Assembly: GCA_934120735.1 (NCBI GenBank)
Contig: CAKOVA010000009.1
Location: 1-48,422, forward strand
Source: an uncultured Prevotella sp.
Lineage (GTDB): Bacteria > Bacteroidota > Bacteroidia > Bacteroidales > Bacteroidaceae
Length of the DNA: 48,422 nucleotides
Reading direction: 5' to 3'
The stretch's first letter is position 1. Every line of letters starts with the position of its first letter. Made by a program: the position numbers and the translations under genes. A model generated the notes under the pieces. It was not told where the DNA came from, ran no database searches, and was given only the letters and a program-made list of their open reading frames with translations. Positions 7,702 through 15,212 of the stretch are shown piece by piece.

Positions 7702-9336
7702 TTAAAAATTAAATGCCATACCGAATGAAAAACTGGGTTGGTGCATGGGAGTCCGACGTTTAAAGGTGTCTGTAAGATAAGTCCGTGTGCCATCCTGTGA
7801 TTCTTGAACACGGTTCCTCAGTTCATAGGTGTATTCAGGTTCAGCGTAGTCATAATTAAGATTTGTCTTGAACGACATGCCATGCTTGTAGGCCCACGTC
7901 AAGGAGAGCCCCGTGCTATACATGGGTGTTTTGTTCGACTTGATTGTTAAAAACTTACCATCATGGATGCCTCGTCCATCGCCCAGGTCATCCAACCATT
8001 TGGTCAGCTCTTCCTTTTCATCTGGGCTCTTAAAATATTGTTTGTCATTTGCGGAAATTGGGATGAGGGCATTGCGTAGCCCCTCAACGTCAACATTGGT
8101 GATGGCATCGATGTCATAGTCTGTCGTGTGTCTTCTACCAATCAGCACCTTGCTGCCTAAGCGCAATCGGCTGGTAAGGGGATAAGAGAAATAGGCACCC
8201 GCACTGAAATCGAACATGCCTACATGATTGGATTCCAGTCCTACGAAGTTCACGAATTTTTCTTTTAAATCGTTTTGCAGGCCATGTGCGTACATATTAT
8301 ATTTGAACCCATGCGACAAATCAACGGTAGCAGTAACAGGCATGGTCGTTACGCGAAGTCTTCCGCCTACTCCGATGTAGTCGTTCAAGAAATAAGCACT
8401 CTCAACCGTTACGCCCATGCTGGCACCTAAGTTCAGCTTCAACCCTAAAGGGTGGCTTGAGCCTTGTGTGCTGCCAGGGGCATAGGGTTGCATGCTCTCA
8501 TCATAGTGGTCGTATACTTCTGGTGCTTTGAAGCGTTGCATCCTGGCTGCCATGTCTATGTTGATGGCAAAAAATGAGGGTCGGTTTGAGATGTTGGGCG
8601 TAATATCTTCCAGATTGCTTCGCCTCAGGCCTTTATCCTTGAATATCAGGTCACCCAGGGCATAGCCAATGTCTGTGGCTAAAATGCCTATTCCCGCTCC
8701 AACCAACACGTCGCTTACCCAATGCCTGTTGTTCAAAATGCGGCAAATGCCTGTTGCCGTGGCTACTGAATACCCAGCTATGCTGTACCATGGGCTACGC
8801 GTAAGTCCATACTCTTTGTGCAAGATGGTTGCAGCAACAAACGCTGTAGCCGTGTGCCCCGAAGGGAAAGAGTTGCGTTTAGTGCCATCTGGACGAAGCT
8901 CTTTTGTGGTGTGTTTCATGGTGTTGACTATTCCTGCCATCATGACAAACGACATGGCGTTGCTTACCGCAAGACGTTGAAGTGAGCTTCGTCCTTGAAC
9001 GCCAGCCGTGTTCAGCACCCACGTTGTTAGCAGAGGGCTGTATTGTGCGTAGTTGTCCCAAGTGGTTTTGAACGTTGGTTGAAAATAATGTCGGAGAGAG
9101 CGAAAGTCTTCTTTGCGAGATTTCACGATAAATCCCGAGGCGATGAATCCCAATCCCATGTATGTAAAATCCTGTTTCAATGCCTTCTTCGCATTGAAAT
9201 TAGTAACAGGTGTGAGGATGGGGGATGGTGTTAACGCCGTAGTGTCAGTCACAGCTGAAAAAACAGCTTTCGATAGCAGCAAAAACAGCGTCACGCATAC
9301 GATGAATTGACGTGAAACAGGGTGATGAATGTTCAT
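7702..9336 (-). CDS. PAP2-family lipid phosphatase with beta-rich C-terminal domain
   Basis: A 544-residue exported protein with a signal-like N-terminus (FIVCVTLFLLLSKAVFSA). Residues about 55-235 form the PAP2 domain, and all three phosphatase motifs are present: K141 and R148-P149 (KHTTKELRP), PSGH at 158-161, and R199/H205/D209 in CRILNNRHWVSD. The following 300 residues are rich in alternating hydrophobic/polar strands and end in FSFGMAFNF. That aromatic end resembles an outer-membrane beta-barrel closing strand, which would place the protein in the outer membrane with the phosphatase in the periplasm. Substrates of such fusions (lipid A, undecaprenyl pyrophosphate or phospholipid) cannot be told apart here. 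It is a single-gene unit with its own promoter. Confidence 0.85.
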   Translation of the reverse strand: MNIHHPVSRQFIVCVTLFLLLSKAVFSAVTDTTALTPSPILTPVTNFNAKKALKQDFTYMGLGFIASGFIVKSRKEDFRSLRHYFQPTFKTTWDNYAQYSPLLTTWVLNTAGVQGRSSLQRLAVSNAMSFVMMAGIVNTMKHTTKELRPDGTKRNSFPSGHTATAFVAATILHKEYGLTRSPWYSIAGYSVATATGICRILNNRHWVSDVLVGAGIGILATDIGYALGDLIFKDKGLRRSNLEDITPNISNRPSFFAINIDMAARMQRFKAPEVYDHYDESMQPYAPGSTQGSSHPLGLKLNLGASMGVTVESAYFLNDYIGVGGRLRVTTMPVTATVDLSHGFKYNMYAHGLQNDLKEKFVNFVGLESNHVGMFDFSAGAYFSYPLTSRLRLGSKVLIGRRHTTDYDIDAITNVDVEGLRNALIPISANDKQYFKSPDEKEELTKWLDDLGDGRGIHDGKFLTIKSNKTPMYSTGLSLTWAYKHGMSFKTNLNYDYAEPEYTYELRNRVQESQDGTRTYLTDTFKRRTPMHQPSFSFGMAFNF

Positions 9337-9397
9337 TTAAGATGATATAATAGTTGCTCACAGACCATTGTAGAATAATGAAATCTGTTTGAGCGTG

Positions 9398-9429
9398 CAA
9401 AGTTACATCATATTTTTGTAGTACGCAAC
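9398..9429 (-). promoter_or_regulatory. promoter of the PAP2 phosphatase gene
   Basis: The minus strand reads GTTG, 20 bases, TAACTTTG: a perfect -7 box and a -33 box with three of four matches. It predicts a leader of about 55 bases. Confidence 0.6.
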
Positions 9430-9488
9430 CAGATGTATGTGAAGAATATAAATTTGACACATTTCATGACATTACCAATTTATTTTTC

Positions 9489-9496
9489 TACCTTTG
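9489..9496 (+). promoter_or_regulatory. -7 box for the DUF4230 gene pair
   Basis: TACCTTTG matches TAnnTTTG. No good -33 box is seen. The leader would be about 85 bases. Confidence 0.45.
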
Positions 9497-9587
9497 TAAA
9501 ACATAAATTACTCAACAATACGAAAATGCCATTGCTACACCATGTAGTTTTCGGCGTTTTCAGCATAGTATCACACTCAAGACAGAC

Positions 9588-10259
9588 ATGCGATTATATA
9601 TATTTATCCTCAGTTGCATCATTGCTTTTTGCTCCTGTTCGCACAAAAAGACAGACGAAAATATCAGCTCTATGGACACGATCCCAACCATGGTGATGCA
9701 GATACAAAAGTGTTCAAAACTATATACCACTGAAGTTCATGTTCACAAAATCATTACACATGACGACCAGCTGAAGCTCAACGGTTCTTTCATGAAGAAA
9801 GATTTTAGTGTCAACCTTCCATTGGGCAGGCGGAAGATTGCCATTCCGATGGATGCCACGCTGAAAGCTTACATTGATTTCAGTAATTTCAGCGAAGAGA
9901 ACGTACAAAAGAAGGGGCAAAAGATTGAGATTATCCTGCCGGATCCTCGTGTGACACTCACGTCAACTCGCATCAATCATGAAGAAATTAAACAATATGT
10001 TGCCCTCACTCGCAGCAACTTCTCTGACGAAGAACTAGCCAGCTACGGTCAACAAGGGCGTGACGCCATCATCAAAGACATCAATTCACTGGGCATTATC
10101 GACCTGGCTCGTGAAAGTGCTGCCCGCACTTTGATACCGATGATTGAGCAAATGGGGTATCGGGAGGAAGACACCACCATCTCTTTCCGAAAGCAATTCA
10201 CATTGGAAGACATTAAGACTCTTCTTGACAAAACAACGATTGAACATGGAAACGAATAA
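9588..10259 (+). CDS. DUF4230 lipoprotein
   Basis: A 223-residue protein with a short hydrophobic N-terminus ending in cysteines (SCIIAFCSCSHKK), as in a Bacteroidetes lipoprotein signal. The body matches the DUF4230 pattern: a beta-rich segment with KIEIILPDPRVTLTSTRINH and a helical end with GYREEDTTISF. The molecular function of this family is unknown. Its stop overlaps the start of the next, related gene by 14 bases, so the two are translated together. They probably arose from a tandem duplication and may form a periplasmic pair, one lipid-anchored and one held by a transmembrane helix. Confidence 0.8.
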   Translation: MRLYIFILSCIIAFCSCSHKKTDENISSMDTIPTMVMQIQKCSKLYTTEVHVHKIITHDDQLKLNGSFMKKDFSVNLPLGRRKIAIPMDATLKAYIDFSNFSEENVQKKGQKIEIILPDPRVTLTSTRINHEEIKQYVALTRSNFSDEELASYGQQGRDAIIKDINSLGIIDLARESAARTLIPMIEQMGYREEDTTISFRKQFTLEDIKTLLDKTTIEHGNE

Positions 10260-10893
10260 CAATAAAAGGCACAACTTGCTCAACCGCCTGTCCGAAACAT
10301 CAGGGAAGGTTGTTTTTTCCATCATCATCATCTTGCTGTTGGTGGGCATTGTATTGGTGTATCTTAATAAAGACAATAGGTTCGAACTGTCAAAGGATGA
10401 TAAAATCAAGATTACCCCCACGCAGATACAGAGCATTCGTGACATTGGACAATGGGAGTTTTTGACCATCAACAACGAAGAAATCATTGATACCGTTAGG
10501 CATGGCTTCTTCGGTGACGCCGAATTGGTTCGTATTTATTATGGTACTTTGCGGTTGGGTATTGACTTACAAGATGCAGGTGAAGATTTTATAGAGCCTC
10601 AAGGAGATTCTATCGTCGTTATGTTACCACCCGTCAAACTGTTGGATCACAACTTTATTGATGAGGCTCGCACCAAGTCTTTCTTTGAAAAGGGTGAGTG
10701 GAAGGCTAAAGATCGTGACGATCTTTACCAAAGAGCCTACCAAGCTATGATTGACCGATGCTTGACAACACCAAACATCAAGAGTGCAGAACGCAACGCC
10801 ACCCGCCAGTTCTACCAGTTAATGAAATCCATGGGATTTGAGAATGTCATCATTCGCAATAAGTCATACTCTACAAAGAATCATGAACAATAA
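10246..10893 (+). CDS. DUF4230 membrane-anchored protein
   Basis: A 215-residue protein with one N-terminal transmembrane helix (VVFSIIIILLLVGIVLVYL, residues about 19-37) and a DUF4230 body containing GDSIVVMLPPVKLLDHNFID and the C-terminal GFENVIIRNKSY. It is a paralogue of the preceding lipoprotein. The longer frame beginning at 10144 lies within the first gene, so the ATG at 10246 (METNNNKRHN) is taken, overlapping the upstream stop by 14 bases. Function is unknown. The close coupling suggests a two-protein complex. Confidence 0.8.
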   Translation: METNNNKRHNLLNRLSETSGKVVFSIIIILLLVGIVLVYLNKDNRFELSKDDKIKITPTQIQSIRDIGQWEFLTINNEEIIDTVRHGFFGDAELVRIYYGTLRLGIDLQDAGEDFIEPQGDSIVVMLPPVKLLDHNFIDEARTKSFFEKGEWKAKDRDDLYQRAYQAMIDRCLTTPNIKSAERNATRQFYQLMKSMGFENVIIRNKSYSTKNHEQ

Positions 10894-10980
10894 TCCATAC
10901 TCGATAGCTAAATACACACAATAAAGCCCATGTTTAATTTCGGAGAGGTAAGGTTTCTTGCGTATATTTTCATGATATAA

Positions 10981-11012
10981 TTTGGTGGAATCATTAATTT
11001 CGTTTAACTTTG
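10981..11012 (+). promoter_or_regulatory. promoter of the ECF sigma factor gene
   Basis: TTTG, 20 bases, TAACTTTG: a full consensus match. It is of the housekeeping type, so the gene is probably not driven only by its own product. Confidence 0.75.
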
Positions 11013-11093
11013 TGCACATCTTGAAAGGTTTTATAACAAATAAATATCATTGCCTATAGATATACATTTACTTAGAATCAAATTTTTAAGAAA

Positions 11094-11690
11094 ATGAGAA
11101 AGCTGAATGAGCTGCCAGATGAAGAATTGGCAGTGGCCTATATCAATGGTAATAACCACGCTTTTGATTTATTATTGTCGCGCAATCAGTCAAAGATATT
11201 CTCCTACATCCTGTTTGTTGTAAGAGATAGGGATGTGGCTGACGATGTCTTTCAAGAAACTTTTGTGAAGGTCATCACCAAGTTACAGCAAGGGAAGTAT
11301 ACCGTTACGGGTAAGTTTTGCGCATGGGTTATGCGCATTGCTCATAATATCATCATGGACATGTACCGCGAACAGAAATCAGAAAAGATTGTTGAGGCTA
11401 CAGAAGACAATGACCTGTCAAACTTTGGTAGTAAGGAATTGTTGGACGAGAACATTGAGAGCAAGTTTGTCAACGAACAGATTCTCTGTGATGTCAAGAA
11501 GATGATGAACCTTTTGCCTACCGCTCAGCGTGAAGTGGTGTACATGCGATTCTATCAGCAGCTGTCGTTCAAAGAGATAGCTGACACCACGAATGTAAGT
11601 ATCAATACGGCTTTGGGGCGCATGCGTTATGCCATCATCAATCTGCGTAAGATGGCTCAGGAGCATCAGATGGAATTACGAATGATGTAA
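11094..11690 (+). CDS. ECF-type sigma-70 family RNA polymerase sigma factor
   Basis: A 198-residue sigma factor with only regions 2 and 4. Region 2 includes ADDVFQETFVKVI and FCAWVMRIAHNIIMDMYR. Region 4 is the helix-turn-helix LPTAQREVVYMRFYQQLSFKEIADTTNVSINTALGRMRYA. No anti-sigma gene follows: the next gene is convergent. Such solitary ECF factors in Bacteroidetes are often housekeeping or stress regulators, unlike the FecI/FecR pairs at SusCD loci. Targets cannot be inferred. It has its own housekeeping-type promoter. Confidence 0.9.
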   Translation: MRKLNELPDEELAVAYINGNNHAFDLLLSRNQSKIFSYILFVVRDRDVADDVFQETFVKVITKLQQGKYTVTGKFCAWVMRIAHNIIMDMYREQKSEKIVEATEDNDLSNFGSKELLDENIESKFVNEQILCDVKKMMNLLPTAQREVVYMRFYQQLSFKEIADTTNVSINTALGRMRYAIINLRKMAQEHQMELRMM

Positions 11691-11714
11691 TCAGGCCGCT
11701 CATGCACTCCATCA

Positions 11715-11750
11715 GAGCAAGAAGAATGCGAATTTGTCTTCTTCTTGCTC
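11715..11750. terminator. terminator-like hairpin between convergent genes
   Basis: A perfect 12-bp stem (11715-11726 with 11739-11750, gagcaagaagaa) with a 12-base loop sits midway between the ECF sigma stop and the rpe stop. Neither side has a clear T-run. Confidence 0.55.
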
Positions 11751-11775
11751 CATGATTATGTTAAGTTCTCAAGGG

Positions 11776-12453
11776 TCATTCTTCACTTTCTTGGCTTGCA
11801 GAAAGTGACTTCAATTGTTTAATGGTCTTCTCTGGATTCTCTGATTTAAATACATAGCTACCACTCACCAACACGTCTGCACCCGCTTGAATAAGTCGAG
11901 GAGCGGTTTCACCCTGTACACCTCCATCAACCTCAATAAGAGCTTCAGATCCGCATTCATCCATAAGTTTCCGGAGGCGTTTCACCTTGTTGATGGTATT
12001 CTCGATGAATGTTTGTCCACCAAAGCCAGGATTGACGCTCATAAGCAGTACCAAGTCAACGTCACAGATGATGTCTTCCAGCAGATGAACGGGCGTGGAG
12101 GGGTTCAATACCACGCCGGCTTTCATGCCAGCTGCATGGATTTGCTGGATGGTACGGTGCAGATGGGTACACGCTTCGTATTGAACGGACATGATATAGG
12201 CACCAGCCTTGGCCGTTTGTTCGATGTATCGCTCGGGTTGTACAATCATCAAGTGAACGTCGAGCGGCTTCTCACAGATTTTCGAGACTGCACTGATGAC
12301 GGGAAAACCAAAAGATATGTTCGGCACAAACACGCCATCCATGACATCCATATGAAGCCAGTCGGCCTCACTGCGGTTAATCATTTCAACGTCTGACTTG
12401 AGGTTTGTAAAGTCAGCCGATAGGAGTGAGGGAGAAATAAGAATGTTCTTCAT
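11776..12453 (-). CDS. rpe: ribulose-phosphate 3-epimerase
   Basis: A 225-residue TIM-barrel enzyme interconverting ribulose 5-phosphate and xylulose 5-phosphate in the pentose phosphate pathway. Signatures in order: ISPSLLSADF at the N-terminus, WLHMDVMDGVFVPN (metal and catalytic Asp), DVHLMI, VLLMSVNPGFGGQ, and EVDGGVQ with the second catalytic Asp. Length is normal. It is read leftward just downstream of a 41-codon gene, with 15 bases between. Confidence 0.96.
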   Translation of the reverse strand: MKNILISPSLLSADFTNLKSDVEMINRSEADWLHMDVMDGVFVPNISFGFPVISAVSKICEKPLDVHLMIVQPERYIEQTAKAGAYIMSVQYEACTHLHRTIQQIHAAGMKAGVVLNPSTPVHLLEDIICDVDLVLLMSVNPGFGGQTFIENTINKVKRLRKLMDECGSEALIEVDGGVQGETAPRLIQAGADVLVSGSYVFKSENPEKTIKQLKSLSASQESEE

Positions 12454-12468
12454 TTGCGTTTTTGGGCA

Positions 12469-12594
12469 TTAATTCAGACAATAGGATGTCTTCTTGTTAT
12501 CAATGTCTACCATCCTGTATGTACGAGCCAACTGTCTGAGTAAGTTCAGCGTGACCTCAGAGGGTTTCAGTTCTTCCGGTGTAAAGTATTTCAT
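12469..12594 (-). CDS. 41-residue conserved-looking small protein upstream of rpe
   Basis: A short frame not usually called: it starts MKYFTPEELKPSEVTLNLLR and ends KKTSYCLN. The composition is coding-like, with a PEELKPSE motif and an amphipathic helix (VTLNLLRQLARTY). Similar short proteins starting MKYFTPEEL seem familiar from Bacteroidales genomes, but that is memory and not a search. It ends 15 bases before the rpe start, so both could be on one transcript. No standard promoter is visible upstream. Function is unknown. Confidence 0.6.
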   Translation of the reverse strand: MKYFTPEELKPSEVTLNLLRQLARTYRMVDIDNKKTSYCLN

Positions 12595-12860
12595 AGGCTA
12601 TATTTTTGGTGATGTCTTTGTTATTATCATAACGTTACAGCTATATCTTTATTACATTATAGTATCAATATTTTCATGTGGCGTTTAATCATGAGCCTCT
12701 TATATAATAAGGTGAAAGTTGTTTTTGTGGTTTAAAACAGATTCATTTCACTCTTTTTCCAGGCCTATTGTCGTCTTCTGTAGGCCTTGAGGACGCGGGA
12801 TAATAACGTCCAAATCCAATATATATGAGCTACTTCAAGGTGTTTGTCGAAATAAATTCG
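12595..12860. other. divergent gap between the rpe operon and the trpF-like gene
   Basis: No gene is seen. Two small inverted repeats follow each other: aggccta/taggcct (12761-12767 with 12781-12787) and ggacg/cgtcc just after. They could be a folded leader or merely spacer. Confidence 0.35.
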
Positions 12861-12868
12861 TACATTTG
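12861..12868 (+). promoter_or_regulatory. -7 box for the trpF-like/nusG-like pair
   Basis: TACATTTG matches TAnnTTTG, 28 bases before the ATG. The nearest TTTG is only 14 bases upstream, so the -33 box is poor. Confidence 0.45.
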
Positions 12869-12895
12869 TCGAGTTCAACATCATTTTAATATTGA

Positions 12896-13603
12896 ATGAA
12901 CAAAATGAAAATAAAAGTGTGCGGTATGCGTGATACCGACAACATTCGCGCCGTATCAGCCTTAGACATCAACATGATGGGCTTCAACTTCATTCCCCAT
13001 TCTCCTCGTTATGTGGAGATGATTAGCAGCATGGCCGGCATCATACCCGATTATAGTGAAGAACGATTGGCCAAAGGAATGCAAAAGCATGAGCCACAGT
13101 CTGTTGCTGATCGCATTGAACGGGTGGGTGTGTTCGCAGACGACATGCCGCAGACCATCGTGACGCGCGTCTACAATTACAGTCTTGATTACGTTCAATT
13201 GAACGGAAACGAAAGCAGGGTGATGATAGAGAATCTGCTTCGTACACTCAAACCCGATATCCAACCGAACATCAAGATTATCAAGACCTTGTCCATATCA
13301 TCCCAACAAGATTTGGAACAGTGTAAGGAGTTTGAAGGCGTGGTCGACCTGTTTCTCTTCGTTCCGTCTGCCGACGAAGAAAAATGCCAAGGTAAGAAGC
13401 CCGACTGGTCAGTCTTGGAGAAGTACGAGGGGTCTACGCCATTCTTGTTAGGAGGCGGCATTGGCCCCGAAGATGCACAACGCATCAAGCATTTCAATCA
13501 TCCTTTGTTCGCCGGGGTTAACTTGAATCGTTGTTTCGAGACAGCGCCTGGCGTGAAAGATGTGGAGATGCTACGTACATTTATCCAAGAAATACGGTCG
13601 TAG
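12896..13603 (+). CDS. TrpF-like (phosphoribosylanthranilate isomerase family) protein with doubtful catalytic site
   Basis: The 235-residue sequence clearly follows the TrpF barrel: KVCGM at 7-11 with the family cysteine C9, then MGFNFIPHSPRY, DYVQLNG, LLGGGIGPEDA, and a final ETAPGVKD. Three positions are odd. The motif usually VQLHG is VQLNG (N103). The strand that normally carries the catalytic Asp (LLFDT-like) reads LFLFVPS (about 153-158), with no Asp there. The glycine-rich GGSG before FDW is CQGKKPDW. It also has an extra stretch near residues 51-72 and is longer than the usual ~205. No other trp gene is near. It may be a divergent isomerase or a repurposed barrel. It ends 2 bases before the NusG-like gene. 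Confidence 0.75.
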   Translation: MNKMKIKVCGMRDTDNIRAVSALDINMMGFNFIPHSPRYVEMISSMAGIIPDYSEERLAKGMQKHEPQSVADRIERVGVFADDMPQTIVTRVYNYSLDYVQLNGNESRVMIENLLRTLKPDIQPNIKIIKTLSISSQQDLEQCKEFEGVVDLFLFVPSADEEKCQGKKPDWSVLEKYEGSTPFLLGGGIGPEDAQRIKHFNHPLFAGVNLNRCFETAPGVKDVEMLRTFIQEIRS

Positions 13604-13605
13604 TT

Positions 13606-14208
13606 ATGGAAAGCAAGCCAGATAGTCAACCTTCTGAAAATGTGTCATCAACTTCCATCTTGCCTCAGCAGCATGAAGAAGATACGTCGCCATGGTTTGC
13701 TGTGCGGCTGTTCATGGCAAAGCCCCAGTTGGTGATGGATTATCTGACTGAGCAGCAGTTGCAGTATTTCATACCGATGGAGTATGTGGACGTTGAGGAC
13801 AAAGACCATCACATCCGTCAACAACTGCGACCTGTCGTTCGAAATTTGGTATTCATTAAGAAAAGCAAACCCGAAAAGACCATACGGCAATTGCTGATGG
13901 ATGCACCCTTCAAATCATCTGTCATCCGTAAGAGTAAGGATGACAGTAAGTATTATGAGATTCCGGCCAAGCAGATGTTTGAGTTCCAAGCCATGTGCAA
14001 TCCCGAGATTGCCATGCGTAAATTCTTAAGCGAGGAGCAAGCAAAACTAAAGCCCGGCACTCCCGTTTATGTCAAATATGGCCCACTGAAAGGCTTGAGT
14101 GGCAGGTTGGTTCGCAGCAACAAAAAGTATTTTCTCTTGAAGGAGATACCCTGTATGGGCGTGATGTTGAAGGTGGCCCGCTGGTGTTGCAAGCCCTTGC
14201 AGCCTTGA
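13606..14208 (+). CDS. NusG/UpxY-family transcription elongation or antitermination factor
   Basis: A 200-residue protein. After a polar 28-residue tail comes the NGN domain (SPWFAVRLFMAKPQLVMDYL, then YFIPMEYV), a variable middle, and a C-terminal KOW-like segment PGTPVYVKYGPLKGLSGRLV. This is the layout of specialised NusG paralogues such as UpxY, which help polymerase through capsule operons. Here no polysaccharide operon follows: the next gene is bcp on the other strand. The frame stays open to 13531, but that region is the 3' end of the TrpF-like gene, so the ATG at 13606, 2 bases after its stop, is used. It may act on loci elsewhere. Confidence 0.82.
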   Translation: MESKPDSQPSENVSSTSILPQQHEEDTSPWFAVRLFMAKPQLVMDYLTEQQLQYFIPMEYVDVEDKDHHIRQQLRPVVRNLVFIKKSKPEKTIRQLLMDAPFKSSVIRKSKDDSKYYEIPAKQMFEFQAMCNPEIAMRKFLSEEQAKLKPGTPVYVKYGPLKGLSGRLVRSNKKYFLLKEIPCMGVMLKVARWCCKPLQP

Positions 14209-14223
14209 TGAAACCACAAATTA

Positions 14224-14252
14224 GCCCAGCATTAACCGAGTATCTGCTGGGC
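14224..14252. terminator. hairpin overlapping the end of bcp, between convergent genes
   Basis: Perfect 8-bp stem gcccagca/tgctgggc (14224-14231 with 14245-14252). It overlaps the last codons of bcp and lies 16 bases after the NusG-like stop. No T-run, so strength is uncertain. Confidence 0.45.
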
Positions 14253-14681
14253 GTGTTCCTTCACCTTGATTTCTTTCGGCGTGATAATGCGCTCTATCTT
14301 TCCTTCCTCATCAATAATGAAGGTGGTGCGGAAGGTTCCCATGTACTTTCTTCCACACATGCTTTTTTCGCCCCAAACACCAAAAGCATTGTTGAGTGTC
14401 TTTTCCGTGTCAGCAATCAGCGGGAAGGGTAACTGGTGTTTCTCAATGAACTTCTTGTGTGATTTCTCGTCCTGTACACTAACGCCTACCACGGCATAGC
14501 CTTGGGCTAAAAAGCGTTCATAGTTGTCGCGCAGGTTACAAGCTTCGGTGGTACATCCGGGCGTGCTGTCCTTTGGGTAGAAATATAACACCAATTTCTG
14601 GCCTTTGAAATCATCCAACTTCAGTTCATTACCGTCTTGGTCGCGTCCCAATATCTCGGGCGCCTTGTCTCCTATCTTCAT
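14232..14681 (-). CDS. bcp: thioredoxin-dependent thiol peroxidase (Bcp/PrxQ)
   Basis: A 149-residue peroxiredoxin that reduces hydrogen peroxide and organic hydroperoxides in the cytoplasm. The active site PGCTTEAC has the peroxidatic Cys43 and the resolving Cys48 five residues on, as in the atypical 2-Cys Bcp group. LVLYFYPKDSTPG precedes it and FRTTFIIDEEGKI follows. The frame continues to 14702 with another ATG, but MKIGDKAPEI is the usual N-terminus. A small palindrome (14702-14719) sits in the presumed leader. Confidence 0.93.
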   Translation of the reverse strand: MKIGDKAPEILGRDQDGNELKLDDFKGQKLVLYFYPKDSTPGCTTEACNLRDNYERFLAQGYAVVGVSVQDEKSHKKFIEKHQLPFPLIADTEKTLNNAFGVWGEKSMCGRKYMGTFRTTFIIDEEGKIERIITPKEIKVKEHAQQILG

Positions 14682-14701
14682 ATTTATATTGTTTTTAAGC
14701 A

Positions 14702-14719
14702 TTCGGGTCTATGCCCGAA
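14702..14719. promoter_or_regulatory. palindrome in front of bcp
   Basis: ttcggg and cccgaa (14702-14707 and 14714-14719) flank 6 bases. It lies about 20 bases before the bcp start and could be a leader hairpin or an operator. Confidence 0.35.
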
Positions 14720-15209
14720 CGTGTGATGAATATTGATGTTACGAAGATAAGCAAAATATATGATATATCCTTTGTACGTTGCTCTTTTCTTTGAGTTTTC
14801 TGTATTTGTCCAAAAAAATAACCAAAAAACTACCTTTGAAAAATCTCCTTATAGAAAAAATCAATAGGCCAACAGGGAGTAAGAAAGCTCTTTTTTGGGG
14901 AAAAAAGACCGAGTGTTGGGACTAAAGCATAGAGATTATGCTGATAGATGTAGCTTTTTAGGAGCCAAGTGTCATGCCATTGAAGGACAATAGCTATGAC
15001 TTTAGGCTCTTAAAGCAATGCTTTTGTTCCGTAACAGCGTAATGAACGGTCTGGAAATTAGGTAATGGCTCCGCAATGAATTGTGCTTCAATGTGATAGA
15101 AAATTGCGCCATATTTCGCTTATTTGAGCCGTGCGGACCGTTTGTTTGTTTACAAGCGAAATATGAGCAGGGTGTTGTCAAGAAAATTCAGCATTGAAGA
15201 AAGTTGCAA
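14720..15209. other. gene-poor gap with repeat copy B
   Basis: No convincing gene over about 490 bases. It contains repeat copy B (15141-15193) and a 12-bp inverted repeat, catatttcgctt at 15110-15121 with its complement at 15154-15165. Confidence 0.5.
15141..15193 (-). repeat. intergenic repeat element, copy B
   Basis: On the minus strand it reads GAATTTTCTTGACAAC, then CTCATATTTCGC, then GTAAACAAACAAAC, the same block order as copy A at 7467-7520. It ends about 20 bases from the radical SAM gene stop. Confidence 0.6.
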
Positions 15210-15212
15210 ACA

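Noticed and set aside
12494..12688. 64-codon plus-strand frame upstream of the trpF-like gene
   Set aside because: It is antisense to the better-supported 41-residue gene and has no features of its own.
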